This document shows positions 35,496 through 44,255 of a stretch of 64,000 nucleotides of DNA, piece after piece. The DNA is taken from contig CAYSIF010000005.1 of NCBI GenBank assembly GCA_964431035.1, positions 1-64,000 of the forward strand, given 5' to 3'. A model generated the notes under the pieces. The model was not told the origin of the DNA. It did not search any database and was given only the letters and a program-made list of their open reading frames with translations. The stretch is from Methanobrevibacter_A sp964431035 (lineage in GTDB: Archaea > Methanobacteriota > Methanobacteria > Methanobacteriales > Methanobacteriaceae). How positions within the stretch are numbered: the stretch's first letter is position 1; every line of letters starts with the position of its first letter. The position numbers and the translations under genes are program-made.

Positions 35496-35906
35496 TTAGT
35501 CAGCTTTTTGTTTTACTGTACTTCTTTCTCTTGCGAGCTTATTTACAAATCTTGAACTTTTTTTAATATTTTTTAATTCTTCCTTTTTAGGGCATTTGAA
35601 TTCTTCAAGCATTAATATTTGATAGTCATAGTCTTCAGGCAGGTTTTTATCTTTTCCAGCTACTAGTCCTCTGAAGTTTGTTCCTATAGCTCCTGTGTCT
35701 CCTATGTCCATTCTTATTTTTTCTATTGGGTTGAAGTTTTCAAAGAATCTTTCTAGTTCTATTGTGTCTAGTAATGGTGCTTTGTAGTGTATTGCCATGG
35801 TTCTATCTTGTCTGGATTTTATTCCTACGTACTTTTGGTTTAGTTTTATTTTTTCTCCAGATTTTATTTTTTCTAGTGTTATGTATTCTGTTATTTCGTT
35901 ACTCAT
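35496..35906 (-). CDS. Tandem paralogue family, member 3 (no Cys tail)
   Basis: The 136-residue soluble protein is the third of three adjacent homologues. Shared family features: a short N-terminal strand region with LNQKYVGIKSRQDRTM (about 23-38), a middle helix, then MDIGDTG and NFRGLVAG. The tail is basic and helical (KSSRFVNKLARERS) and lacks the Cys pairs of the other two. ATG 35906 is preferred to an upstream TTG because GAGG sits 9 bp before it. Function is unknown. Seven-strand-like spacing suggests a beta fold. Confidence 0.72.
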   Translation of the reverse strand: MSNEITEYITLEKIKSGEKIKLNQKYVGIKSRQDRTMAIHYKAPLLDTIELERFFENFNPIEKIRMDIGDTGAIGTNFRGLVAGKDKNLPEDYDYQILMLEEFKCPKKEELKNIKKSSRFVNKLARERSTVKQKAD

Positions 35907-35928
35907 AGGCTTTTTCCTCAAATTTTTT

Positions 35929-36339
35929 TTATTTTATTAGGTGGAATATGCATGTTTCACATGTTGGTTGTTCGTATGTGTCTTTTTGGTATTTGACAGG
36001 TTCAAATAAAAGTGACATTGTAAATTTGTTTTCTGTTTGTGATTGTGGTTCTATTTTTATTGGTGTTATTCCTCTGAAGTTTACTGGTATGAATCCTGTG
36101 TTTGATATGTTATATTTTAGTTCTCCTACGTTGTTTACGTCTTCGAAGTATGCTGTTATTTCTTTTAGGTATTTTGGTGTTGCGTTTATGGTAAAGCTCA
36201 TTATTTGGTCTTGTCTTTGTTTTATTTTTATGTAGTTTGTGTTTATTGCTATTGTTTCTCCGTTGTCTTTTTGGAATGTTATGTAGTCTTCAAGGTTTAT
36301 GTTTTCTTTTTTTACTATTTCTTCGAATGTGCTTTCCAT
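35929..36339 (-). CDS. Tandem paralogue family, member 2 (CxxC tail)
   Basis: The 136-residue protein shares with its neighbours INTNYIKIKQRQDQIM (about 48-63), ISNTG and VNFRGITPI. It ends in PTCETCIFHLIK, a CxxC with a nearby His that could bind metal. It starts 22 bp from the next gene's end region and belongs to one minus-strand unit of three. No known function; I recognise only the family relation among the three. Confidence 0.72.
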   Translation of the reverse strand: MESTFEEIVKKENINLEDYITFQKDNGETIAINTNYIKIKQRQDQIMSFTINATPKYLKEITAYFEDVNNVGELKYNISNTGFIPVNFRGITPIKIEPQSQTENKFTMSLLFEPVKYQKDTYEQPTCETCIFHLIK

Positions 36340-36365
36340 AATATTTTTTCACCCATTATATTTTT

Positions 36366-36770
36366 TTATATTAGTCTTCCTAAGTCTTCAGGGTTGTTTG
36401 TGTGTATTCCGCATCCTGTGCATTCGTGACATAGTTCTTCTTCTCTTTGGTCTACTGTTTTTATGGATTCTTGTAGTGTTAGTGCTATGAATGAGTATTC
36501 TTTTCCGTTTTCGTTTTTTTCGAGTATTGGTGATATTCCTCTGAAGAATACTGGTCTGTCTCCTGTGTCACATATGTCCATTTTGAATGGTTCTATCATT
36601 CCGAATAGGCTGAAGTAATGTTTTATGACTTGTGCATCTTGTGCTGGTACTCTGAAGTTTACACTCATTATGTTGTCTTCTCTTGATTTGATTCCAACAT
36701 ATTCTTGGTTTATTTCTAGGACTTCTCCTGTGTCTTTTGTGAATTTTATGTTTTCACCGAAATCTACCAT
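36366..36770 (-). CDS. Tandem paralogue family, member 1 (Cys-rich tail)
   Basis: The 134-residue protein is the first of the three-gene unit. Core motifs are INQEYVGIKSREDNIM (about 20-35), MDICDTGDRPVFFRGISPI (about 71-89), and a C-terminal CHECTGCGIH with three Cys and a His that could hold a metal or an iron-sulfur cluster. The Cys tail is fullest here, reduced to CxxC in member 2 and lost in member 3. GGTG precedes the ATG. Function is unknown. Confidence 0.72.
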   Translation of the reverse strand: MVDFGENIKFTKDTGEVLEINQEYVGIKSREDNIMSVNFRVPAQDAQVIKHYFSLFGMIEPFKMDICDTGDRPVFFRGISPILEKNENGKEYSFIALTLQESIKTVDQREEELCHECTGCGIHTNNPEDLGRLI

Positions 36771-36930
36771 GATTTTTCACCACTTTTATTTTTTTATAAT
36801 AATTGTTATAATAACCTTTTGTAAGATTAATATAAATACTTTTTCTTTAATAAATATAAAACATATAATTATTATATTATAAAAAAAAATTTTCCCAAAA
36901 AAAAATAATAATACAATGGAGGAGTAGAAA

Positions 36931-37488
36931 ATTACTACAACTGAATTTAATCAAGAAGTAGGTCAACGTATAAAAGAATTAAGAGAATTATCAGACATAA
37001 GTCTTGAAACATTCTCCAAAGACTTAAACATTGACAGTACAATATACAAAGAATATGAAGATGGAAAAAAAGATATTCCAGCAAGTTTACTAAATGAAAT
37101 AGCTCATAAATTCCAAGTAGACTTATCATTACTACTTACTGGTGAAGAAACACGTATGAGCATATTTGACGTAACAAAAAAAGGCAAAGGAATAAGTGTT
37201 GAACGTAGAAAAGAATACCGTTACGAAAATCTATGTAAACGCTTCTCACATAAAAAATCTGAATTCTTTATTGTTACAGTAGATCCTAAAGAAGATAAAA
37301 CACCCTCATTAAACACCCACCCCGGTCAAGAGTTCAATCTTGTTCTTGAAGGTGATTTAAAACTATTCATACACCATAATGAAATTGAATTAAATGAAGG
37401 AGACAGTATAATATTTGATAGTAATTACGGGCATGCTATGGTTGCATTAAACGATAAACCAGCAAAATTCTTATCTGTAATTATGTAA
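36931..37488 (+). CDS. XRE-family HTH plus cupin regulator, apparent ATT start
   Basis: The 185-residue protein has an N-terminal XRE helix-turn-helix (residues about 6-65; VGQRIKELRELSDIS and the following helices) and a C-terminal cupin (about 110-183; HPGQEFNLVLEGDLKLFI and EGDSIIFDSNYGHAM). Translation of the HTH is open from ATT 36931, six bp after a strong GGAGGAG. An in-frame TAG lies at 36925, and no ATG, GTG or TTG exists before ATG 37156, which would delete the HTH. An ATT start is therefore the best reading. The acyl-CoA synthetase gene follows after 24 bp, so this regulator probably controls that operon in response to a small ligand. Confidence 0.75.
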   Translation: MTTTEFNQEVGQRIKELRELSDISLETFSKDLNIDSTIYKEYEDGKKDIPASLLNEIAHKFQVDLSLLLTGEETRMSIFDVTKKGKGISVERRKEYRYENLCKRFSHKKSEFFIVTVDPKEDKTPSLNTHPGQEFNLVLEGDLKLFIHHNEIELNEGDSIIFDSNYGHAMVALNDKPAKFLSVIM

Positions 37489-37512
37489 AAAAAGTGACTA
37501 ATTGGGAGTTGT

Positions 37513-39189
37513 GTGTTTAAAAAAATGACATCATTATTACATAAATATGTTAACCGTGAAGAGTTTGACTCTTATGAAGATTTTGTTAAAAATTTCCAAC
37601 TGAAAATACCTAAAGATTATAATTTTGGTTTTGATGTAGTAGATGAGTATGCACGTATAGATCCAGATAAGATTGCCCTTATTTGGTGTGATGATAATAG
37701 TGAACGTATCTTCACATTTAAAGAAATTAGTGAATTAACTAACCAGACAGCAAATTATTATAAAAGTTTAGGCATCAAAAAAGGAGATGCTGTAATGTTA
37801 ACACTTAAAAACCGTTACGAATGGTGGTTAAATATGGTAGCATTACATAAATTAGGTGCTATTGCTGTTCCTGCTACACACATGTTGAAATTACATGATA
37901 TTGAATATCGTGTGAAAAGTGCAGATGTTAAAATGGTTGTTACTGTTGAAGAAGATAATCTTATACCTGATTATGATAAGGCACATGAAAATTATGATTT
38001 TATACGTGTTGTTGTAGATAATAAGGATATTCCTGGTTGGATTAATTATAATAAAGAAATAGCAAATATGAGTAAAGATTTTCCAAAACCATCTAGTGAT
38101 GAGCTTATTGGACGAGATGAAGTTATGCTTATTTACTTTACTAGTGGTACTAGTGGTGAGCCTAAAATGGTTGCTCATAAACCAAGTTATAGTTTAGTTC
38201 ATATTACTACTGTTAAATATTGGGAAAATGTTCATGAAGGTAGTATTCATTATACCGGTAGTGATACTGGATGGACTAAAGGTGTTTGGGGATTGTATGG
38301 TCAATGGATTATAGGTGCTACTATTTTTACTTATGATTATGTTCGTTTTAATCCTTTAACTTTAATTAAGAAATCTATCGCACATAATGTTACAAGTTTT
38401 TGTGCTCCTCCTACTGTTTATAGTTTTCTTATTAAAGAAGAATTGGAGAAATATGATTTAAGTAAGCTTGAATATGCTACAACTGCTGGTGAACCTTTAG
38501 CTCCTGAAGTTTATCGTAAATTTAAAGAGCAAACTGGTGTAGGTATTCGTGAAGGTTTTGGTCAGACTGAGACGACTTGTGCATTAGCTACTTATAAATG
38601 GTTGGAGCCTAAATTAGGTTCTACTGGTAAGCCTAATCCATTATATGATATTCATTTATTAGATCCTAATGGTGATGATGTGGATATTGGTAGTCGTGGT
38701 GAGATTTGTTTTAATATTAAAGATGGTCGTCCAGATGGTTTGTTTATGGAGTATTATAAGAATCCTGAGCAAATGAAATTACGTAATTATGATGGTTTTT
38801 ACCATACTGGAGATACTGCTTGGATTGATGAAGATGGATATTTCCATTTTGTAGGTCGTAATGATGATATTATTAAGAGTAGTGGTTATCGTATTGGACC
38901 ATATGAGGTTGAAAGTGCTGTGATTTCACATCCTAGTGTTTTAGAATGTGCTATTACTGGTGTTCCTCATGAAACTCGGGGTCAAATTGTTAAAGCTACT
39001 ATTGTTCTTGCTCGTGGTTATAGTGCAAGTGACGAGTTGAAAAAAGAAATTCAAAATCATGTAAAGAGTGTTACTGCTCCTTATAAGTATCCTCGTATGA
39101 TTGAATTTGTTGATGAGTTACCTAAAACTATTAGTGGTAAGATTAAACGTAAGAAAATACGTACAGAAGATGAAAATAAGAAAGAATAA
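37513..39189 (+). CDS. AMP-forming acyl-CoA synthetase, medium-chain (MACS) type
   Basis: The 558-residue enzyme activates a carboxylic acid to its acyl-CoA through an acyl-adenylate. The P-loop YFTSGTSGEPK (about 207-217), the GFGQTETT adenylate motif, HTGDTAWIDEDGY, GRNDDIIKSSGYRIGP hinge and the C-terminal TISGKIKRKKIR with the catalytic Lys are all present. The overall layout fits the MACS group more than classical Acs. In an acetate-requiring methanogen it could feed acetyl- or propionyl-CoA; substrate is not proven. The start is taken as GTG, because GGGAG lies 4 bp upstream; ATG four codons later is the alternative. Confidence 0.87.
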   Translation: MFKKMTSLLHKYVNREEFDSYEDFVKNFQLKIPKDYNFGFDVVDEYARIDPDKIALIWCDDNSERIFTFKEISELTNQTANYYKSLGIKKGDAVMLTLKNRYEWWLNMVALHKLGAIAVPATHMLKLHDIEYRVKSADVKMVVTVEEDNLIPDYDKAHENYDFIRVVVDNKDIPGWINYNKEIANMSKDFPKPSSDELIGRDEVMLIYFTSGTSGEPKMVAHKPSYSLVHITTVKYWENVHEGSIHYTGSDTGWTKGVWGLYGQWIIGATIFTYDYVRFNPLTLIKKSIAHNVTSFCAPPTVYSFLIKEELEKYDLSKLEYATTAGEPLAPEVYRKFKEQTGVGIREGFGQTETTCALATYKWLEPKLGSTGKPNPLYDIHLLDPNGDDVDIGSRGEICFNIKDGRPDGLFMEYYKNPEQMKLRNYDGFYHTGDTAWIDEDGYFHFVGRNDDIIKSSGYRIGPYEVESAVISHPSVLECAITGVPHETRGQIVKATIVLARGYSASDELKKEIQNHVKSVTAPYKYPRMIEFVDELPKTISGKIKRKKIRTEDENKKE

Positions 39190-39210
39190 AAAATAGGGAG
39201 GTTGTGATTT

Positions 39211-40518
39211 TTGTATAAAGAATTAACAAGTAAATTTTTAGATAGTGCTAATGTTAGTGTTGGAGATACTGTTTTAATTAAAAAAAGTGAAGATGAATCA
39301 TATACTGGTATTTTATTAGACCGTTCTGAGGATGCTGCAGATGGTTATGTTGTTTTAAAATTAGATAGTGGTTATAATCTTGGGATTAATATTAATGATG
39401 CCAGTATTAAGTTGATTGAAAAAGGTGATAAGCCTAAGATTGGTTATGATGATGTTGAGATTGAATATGATGATAATAAGATGGATATTAGTATTATAAG
39501 TACTGGCGGTACTGTTTCTAGTATTATTGATTATAAGACTGGTGCTGTTCATCCTTCTTTTACTGCGGGTGATTTATTACGTGCTAATCCTGAGCTTTTA
39601 GATTTAGCTAATTATGATGTTAAAGCTTTGTATAATATTTTATCTGAGAATATGAAGCCTGAGTATTGGAGTAAAGCTGCTAAGTCTATTGCTGATGATA
39701 TTAGTAATGGTAGTGATGGTGTTGTTGTTGCTCATGGTACTGATACTATGCATTATACTAGTGCTGCTTTATCTTTTATGTTAAATTCTCCAGTACCAGT
39801 TGTTTTAACTGGTTCTCAGCGCAGTAGTGATCGTCCATCTACTGATACTTTTATTAATTTGTATAATAGCGTTATTGCTGCTAAATCTGATATTGCTGAG
39901 GTTATGGTTTGTATGCATGAAGGTTTAGATGATAGTGTTTGTAGTTTGCATAATGGTACTAAAGTTCGTAAAATGCATACTAGTCGTCGTGATACTTTTA
40001 GAAGTATTGATTGTGAACCTATTGCACAGTTAACTCATGGAAATCTTAAAGTTAATGTTGATGATTATTGTAAACGTGGAGATGTTGAATTAAGTTTAAA
40101 TAATGATGTTGAAGAGAAAACTTGTCTTATTAAGAGTTTCCCTGGAATAACTAGTGAGTTAATTGATTATCATATTGATTCTGGTTTTAAAGGTATTGTT
40201 TTAGAAGGTACTGGTTTAGGTCATGTTCCTGAGAATCTTATTCCTTCACTTGAAAGAGCATATGATGAGGGAATTGCTGTAGTTATGACTTCTCAGTGTT
40301 TATATGGTACTGTTAATATGAATGTTTATAGTACTGGTAGACAGTTAGTTAATGCTAATGTTATTAGTGGTGGAGATATGCTTCCTGAAACGGCTTATGT
40401 TAAATTAGCATGGGTTCTTGGTCAAAGTGATAACTTAGATGATGTTAAAGATACTATGACTACAAATATTGCTGGTGAATTAAGCGAAAGTAGTTCTGTT
40501 AAATATTTTTTAAATTAA
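39211..40518 (+). CDS. gatD: Glutamyl-tRNA(Gln) amidotransferase subunit D
   Basis: The 435-residue asparaginase-like subunit releases ammonia from glutamine or asparagine for its partner GatE. An N-terminal SH3-like domain (1-80) precedes the amidase domain, which has STGGTVSSIID (about 96-106) with a nucleophilic Thr, and VVAHGTDTMHYT (about 172-183). Archaeal GatDE makes Gln-tRNA(Gln) from misacylated Glu-tRNA. The start is TTG with GGGAGG 10 bp upstream and no in-frame ATG near it. gatE follows by 22 bp. Confidence 0.94.
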   Translation: MYKELTSKFLDSANVSVGDTVLIKKSEDESYTGILLDRSEDAADGYVVLKLDSGYNLGININDASIKLIEKGDKPKIGYDDVEIEYDDNKMDISIISTGGTVSSIIDYKTGAVHPSFTAGDLLRANPELLDLANYDVKALYNILSENMKPEYWSKAAKSIADDISNGSDGVVVAHGTDTMHYTSAALSFMLNSPVPVVLTGSQRSSDRPSTDTFINLYNSVIAAKSDIAEVMVCMHEGLDDSVCSLHNGTKVRKMHTSRRDTFRSIDCEPIAQLTHGNLKVNVDDYCKRGDVELSLNNDVEEKTCLIKSFPGITSELIDYHIDSGFKGIVLEGTGLGHVPENLIPSLERAYDEGIAVVMTSQCLYGTVNMNVYSTGRQLVNANVISGGDMLPETAYVKLAWVLGQSDNLDDVKDTMTTNIAGELSESSSVKYFLN

Positions 40519-40540
40519 AATTAGGAGGATGAATTAGATT

Positions 40541-42412
40541 ATGTCATACGATTGGGAAGAATTAGGACTTAAGATGGGTTTAGAAGTTCATCAACAATTA
40601 AACACTAAACATAAATTGTTTTGTCCGTGTCATACTGAATTATTAGATGATAATTTTGATAGTGAGATTAAAAGGGTTTTAAGACCTACACAAAGTGAAC
40701 TTGGACAGATTGATGCTGCTGCATATCAGGAATCATTACAGAAACAACGTTTTAATTATGAGTCTTATCATAAGCATACTTGTCTTGTTGAAACTGATGA
40801 TGAGCCTCCTCATGAGTTAAATCGTGAAGCATTAGATATTAGTGTTACTTTAGCATGTCTTTTGAATATGCATGTAGTTGATGAGTTCCATACTATGAGA
40901 AAACAGGTTATTGATGGAAGTAATACTAGTGGGTTCCAGAGAACTGGTTTACTTGCAACTAATGGTTATCTTGATACTCCGTATGGTAGAGTTAAAATTG
41001 AAACATTAGGACTTGAAGAGGATGCTGCAAGACGTGTTGAGACTGATAGTGAGTATACTGAGTTTCGTTTAGATCGTCTTGGAATTCCTCTTGCTGAGAT
41101 TACAACTGATCCTAGTGTTCATAATCCTGATGCTATACAACATGTGGCTTATATGATTGGTCAGGTTTTAAGAAGTACTAATGTTAAAAGAGGTTTAGGT
41201 ACTATTCGTCAAGATTTGAATATTAGTATTAGTAAAGGTGCTCGTGTTGAGATTAAAGGGGTTCAGGATTTAGAGTTAATGCCTGAGATTGTTGAACGTG
41301 AAGTAACACGTCAATTAAAATTAGTTGAAATAAAAGAAACATTAGCTTCTAGAAATGCTTCAGTTGATGAGGAAATTTATGATATTGATGAAGTATTTGC
41401 AGATTCTGAAAGTAAGATTATAAAAAGTGCTGAATCTGTTAAAGCAGTTATACTTAAAGGTTTTGATGGTCTTATTGGTTTAGAAGTTCAACCAGGACGT
41501 AGATTTGGAACTGAACTTTCAAGTTATGCTAAAAAACGTGGTGTTCATGGTTTATTCCATACTGATGAGCTTCCTGCTTATGGTATAAGTCAAGAAGAAG
41601 TTGATAAACTTAGAGAATACTTAAAGGTTAATGATGATGATGCAATTATTATTGTGGCTGAAGCTGAAGAAACTGCAATAAGTGCATTAGAAGAGGTTAT
41701 ACGTCGTGCTAAATTAGCATTTGATGGTGTTGTTCCTGAAACACGTAAGTGTTTAGAAGATGGTAATACTGAATATATGCGTCCTCTTGCAACAGCAAAC
41801 AGAATGTATCTTGAAACAGATATACCTTTATTCCAAATTAGTAGAGATTACGTTGAAAATATTAATAATAATCTTCCAGAATTACCTGATGAGAAATATG
41901 AAAGAATTTTAAAGGAATATAATTTAAGTGAAGATTTAACAAAACAGTTAGTTAGAAATCAAGAAGCAGATATCTTTGAAAAAATTGTCTCTACTGTTGA
42001 TGTTGAACATACCCCTGTAGCTAGTGTTCTTGCATATGATTTAAAAGAGATTAAAAGAGATAATCATAATACTGATAATATTACTTTTGAGAAATTAATT
42101 AGTATGTTTAGTTTATTATCTGATAAAAAAATCAGTAAAGATGCTTTAAATGAGTTATTAATTCTTATAAGTGATAATCCAGAAAAGGATCCTGAAGCAC
42201 TTGCAAATGAGAATAATTTAATGTTATTAAGTGATAGTGATGTTGAAAAAATCATAAGTGAAATTTGTGATAAGAATGAAAGTATGATTAAAGAACGTCA
42301 GATGGGTGCTATGGGGCCTTTAATGGGTATGAGTATGAAACAGTTAAAAGGAAAAGCTGATGGAAGTATTGTTAATAAGATTGTTAGAGAAGAGATTCAG
42401 AAAAGATTATAA
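40541..42412 (+). CDS. gatE: Glutamyl-tRNA(Gln) amidotransferase subunit E
   Basis: The 623-residue GatB-like subunit binds misacylated tRNA and performs kinase and amination steps. The N-terminal GLKMGLEVHQQLNTKHKLF, IDGSNTSGFQRTGL, and IRQDLNISISKGARVEIKG segments are family marks. A GAD insert domain (about 280-410) and C-terminal tail domain ending with KGKADGSIVNKIVREE follow. Length is typical of archaeal GatE (about 620-630). AGGAGG precedes the ATG and the gene is cotranscribed with gatD. Confidence 0.95.
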   Translation: MSYDWEELGLKMGLEVHQQLNTKHKLFCPCHTELLDDNFDSEIKRVLRPTQSELGQIDAAAYQESLQKQRFNYESYHKHTCLVETDDEPPHELNREALDISVTLACLLNMHVVDEFHTMRKQVIDGSNTSGFQRTGLLATNGYLDTPYGRVKIETLGLEEDAARRVETDSEYTEFRLDRLGIPLAEITTDPSVHNPDAIQHVAYMIGQVLRSTNVKRGLGTIRQDLNISISKGARVEIKGVQDLELMPEIVEREVTRQLKLVEIKETLASRNASVDEEIYDIDEVFADSESKIIKSAESVKAVILKGFDGLIGLEVQPGRRFGTELSSYAKKRGVHGLFHTDELPAYGISQEEVDKLREYLKVNDDDAIIIVAEAEETAISALEEVIRRAKLAFDGVVPETRKCLEDGNTEYMRPLATANRMYLETDIPLFQISRDYVENINNNLPELPDEKYERILKEYNLSEDLTKQLVRNQEADIFEKIVSTVDVEHTPVASVLAYDLKEIKRDNHNTDNITFEKLISMFSLLSDKKISKDALNELLILISDNPEKDPEALANENNLMLLSDSDVEKIISEICDKNESMIKERQMGAMGPLMGMSMKQLKGKADGSIVNKIVREEIQKRL

Positions 42413-42448
42413 TAAAAAATTTTATGGAAAAAAATAAGTGGTTTTTTT

Positions 42449-43360
42449 ATGTTTGACTTTGATATTATTATAATTGGTGCTGGACCTGCCGGTCTTACAA
42501 GTGGAATTTATGCTGGACGACAAAATAGTAAAACTTTGATTATTGATAAAGGTTTAACTGGTGGTTTAGGCCTAGAAGTTCCTGAAATGGAGAATTATCC
42601 AGGTATTGCAAATATTAATGGTATGAGTTTAATTAAGGATACTAAAGAGCAATGTCTTAAATATGGTGTTGAAATTCATGAGTTTGAGGAAATAAGTAGT
42701 ATTGAACGTGTTGATGGTGGTTTTAGTATAAGTACTAATAAGGATATTTATACTACCTCTTCAATTATTATTGCTACTGGTTCTACTCATCGTAAATTAA
42801 CAGTTCCTGGTGAAGAGGAATATCTTGGTAAAGGTGTTTCTTATTGTGCTACTTGTGATGGGATGTTTTTTAAGGATAAAGATGTTTTAGTTGTTGGTGG
42901 TGGTAATACTGCTGCTCAGGAAGCTATTTATTTATCTAATTTAGGATGTAATGTGAGTATTGTTCATAGAAGAGATAATTTACGTGCTCAGAGATATTTG
43001 CAGGATATTTTATCCAAAAAAGATATTAATATAATTTGGAATAGTAATGTTGTTGAGATTAATGGAGATGCTAAGGTAGAAAGTGTTATTTTAAAGAATA
43101 ATGATGGTTCTTTAAGTGAGGTTGAATGTGATGCTGTTTTTGTAGCTATTGGTGATATTCCTCAAAATAGTATTGCTAAAATGTTAAATGTTGAGTTAAG
43201 TAGTGATGGTTATATTATAACTGATAAAGAGCAGAAAACTAATGTTAGTAATGTTTACAGTGCTGGTGATATTACTGGTGGTGTTAAACAGTGGGTTGTT
43301 GCTTGTGGAGAAGGAGCTGTAGCAAGTACTACTGCTTTTAATGATTTACAGAAAAAATAA
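42449..43360 (+). CDS. trxB: Thioredoxin reductase-like flavoprotein
   Basis: The 303-residue FAD enzyme has GAGPAGLTSGIYAGR (about 10-24), the redox-active YCATCDG with Cys133 and Cys136, an NAD(P)-binding VVGGGNTAAQEA, and the GDITGGVKQWVVACGEGA C-terminal signature. It should reduce thioredoxin or a related small redox protein; methanogen versions may use F420H2 or NADH instead of NADPH, which I cannot tell. It lies downstream of gatE on the same strand and ends in a hairpin terminator. Confidence 0.9.
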   Translation: MFDFDIIIIGAGPAGLTSGIYAGRQNSKTLIIDKGLTGGLGLEVPEMENYPGIANINGMSLIKDTKEQCLKYGVEIHEFEEISSIERVDGGFSISTNKDIYTTSSIIIATGSTHRKLTVPGEEEYLGKGVSYCATCDGMFFKDKDVLVVGGGNTAAQEAIYLSNLGCNVSIVHRRDNLRAQRYLQDILSKKDINIIWNSNVVEINGDAKVESVILKNNDGSLSEVECDAVFVAIGDIPQNSIAKMLNVELSSDGYIITDKEQKTNVSNVYSAGDITGGVKQWVVACGEGAVASTTAFNDLQKK

Positions 43361-43369
43361 TGAAAAAAT

Positions 43370-43400
43370 GGGAAAATATTAACTGTTTTTCCCTTCTTTT
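43370..43400 (+). terminator. Hairpin plus T-run after trxB
   Basis: GGGAAAA (43370-43376) pairs with TTTTCCC (43387-43393) around a 10-base loop, and TTCTTTTTT follows. This is a plausible intrinsic-type terminator for the trxB transcript. Confidence 0.6.
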
Positions 43401-43433
43401 TTACTTTAAAGACCCTTCTTTTAAGTTTTATTT

Positions 43434-43580
43434 TTAAATATATCTATCCGCTAAAAATAGATATACGAAAAATGCTATTAAAAGTATTACAAATATTGGT
43501 AATAACCAGTATATTATGTGGAAGATTATTATTGCAATTATAATAGCTAATATAATAAATATTAAAGTTCTTAATTCCAT
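43434..43580 (-). CDS. Small two-segment membrane protein
   Basis: A 48-codon frame starts at ATG 43580 and ends at TAA. The translation starts MELRTLIFII and contains two hydrophobic helices ending FLADRYI. There is no ribosome binding site, but TTTAAATAAG and an AT-rich stretch lie about 25-30 bp upstream, which suits a leaderless mRNA. It occupies the gap between trxB and the GMP synthetase subunit A gene. No family is recognised. Confidence 0.45.
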   Translation of the reverse strand: MELRTLIFIILAIIIAIIIFHIIYWLLPIFVILLIAFFVYLFLADRYI

Positions 43581-43668
43581 AGTTATATAATATAATATAA
43601 TCTTATTTAAAACTTACCAGTAAAAATAAAAGTAATTAAAAAAAAGTTTATGATGTGGGATTTTAGTT

Positions 43669-44229
43669 ATGAGCAAGATTTTAGTAATTAATAATAAAGG
43701 TCAATATAATCATAGAATTCAGAGAAGTTTAACTTATTTAGATATTCCTTCTGAATTAGTTGATAACAGTTTAAGTGTTGAAGAGATTTTAGATAAAGAT
43801 CCTTGTGGTTTAATTCTTGGTGGAGGACCTTCTGTAGAAGGTGCGGGAAATACCGTTAAGTATATTGAGGAAGTTGATGTTCCTATTCTTGGTATTTGTT
43901 TAGGTCATCAATTATTAGCTAAGACTTATGGTGGAGAAGTTACAAGTAGTGATACTGAAAGTTATGCTCAAGTTAATATTAATATTATTGAAGAAGAAGG
44001 ATTGTTTAAAGGTTTAATGCCTAATATGGATGTTTGGAGTAGTCATAAGGATGAAGTGAAAACATTACCTGATGAGTTTAAGATTATTGCTAATAGTGAT
44101 TTGTGTGATATTGAAGCTATAAAACATAAGGATTTAGATGTTTATGGTATTCAGTTTCATCCTGAGGTTCATACTACACCTAAAGGTGATGTTATCTTTA
44201 ACAATTTCTATGAGATTTGTCAAAAATAA
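43669..44229 (+). CDS. guaAA: GMP synthase subunit A, glutamine amidotransferase
   Basis: The 186-residue class I glutaminase supplies ammonia for XMP amination. The catalytic triad is visible: Cys77 in GICLGH, and His164 and Glu166 in QFHPEV. Archaea keep GMP synthase as two proteins; the partner synthetase subunit is encoded at 46529-47455 on the other strand, with two unrelated genes between. Length is normal for the subunit. Confidence 0.94.
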   Translation: MSKILVINNKGQYNHRIQRSLTYLDIPSELVDNSLSVEEILDKDPCGLILGGGPSVEGAGNTVKYIEEVDVPILGICLGHQLLAKTYGGEVTSSDTESYAQVNINIIEEEGLFKGLMPNMDVWSSHKDEVKTLPDEFKIIANSDLCDIEAIKHKDLDVYGIQFHPEVHTTPKGDVIFNNFYEICQK

Positions 44230-44255
44230 CATTTTTTTATAAAATTTTCTTTTTT

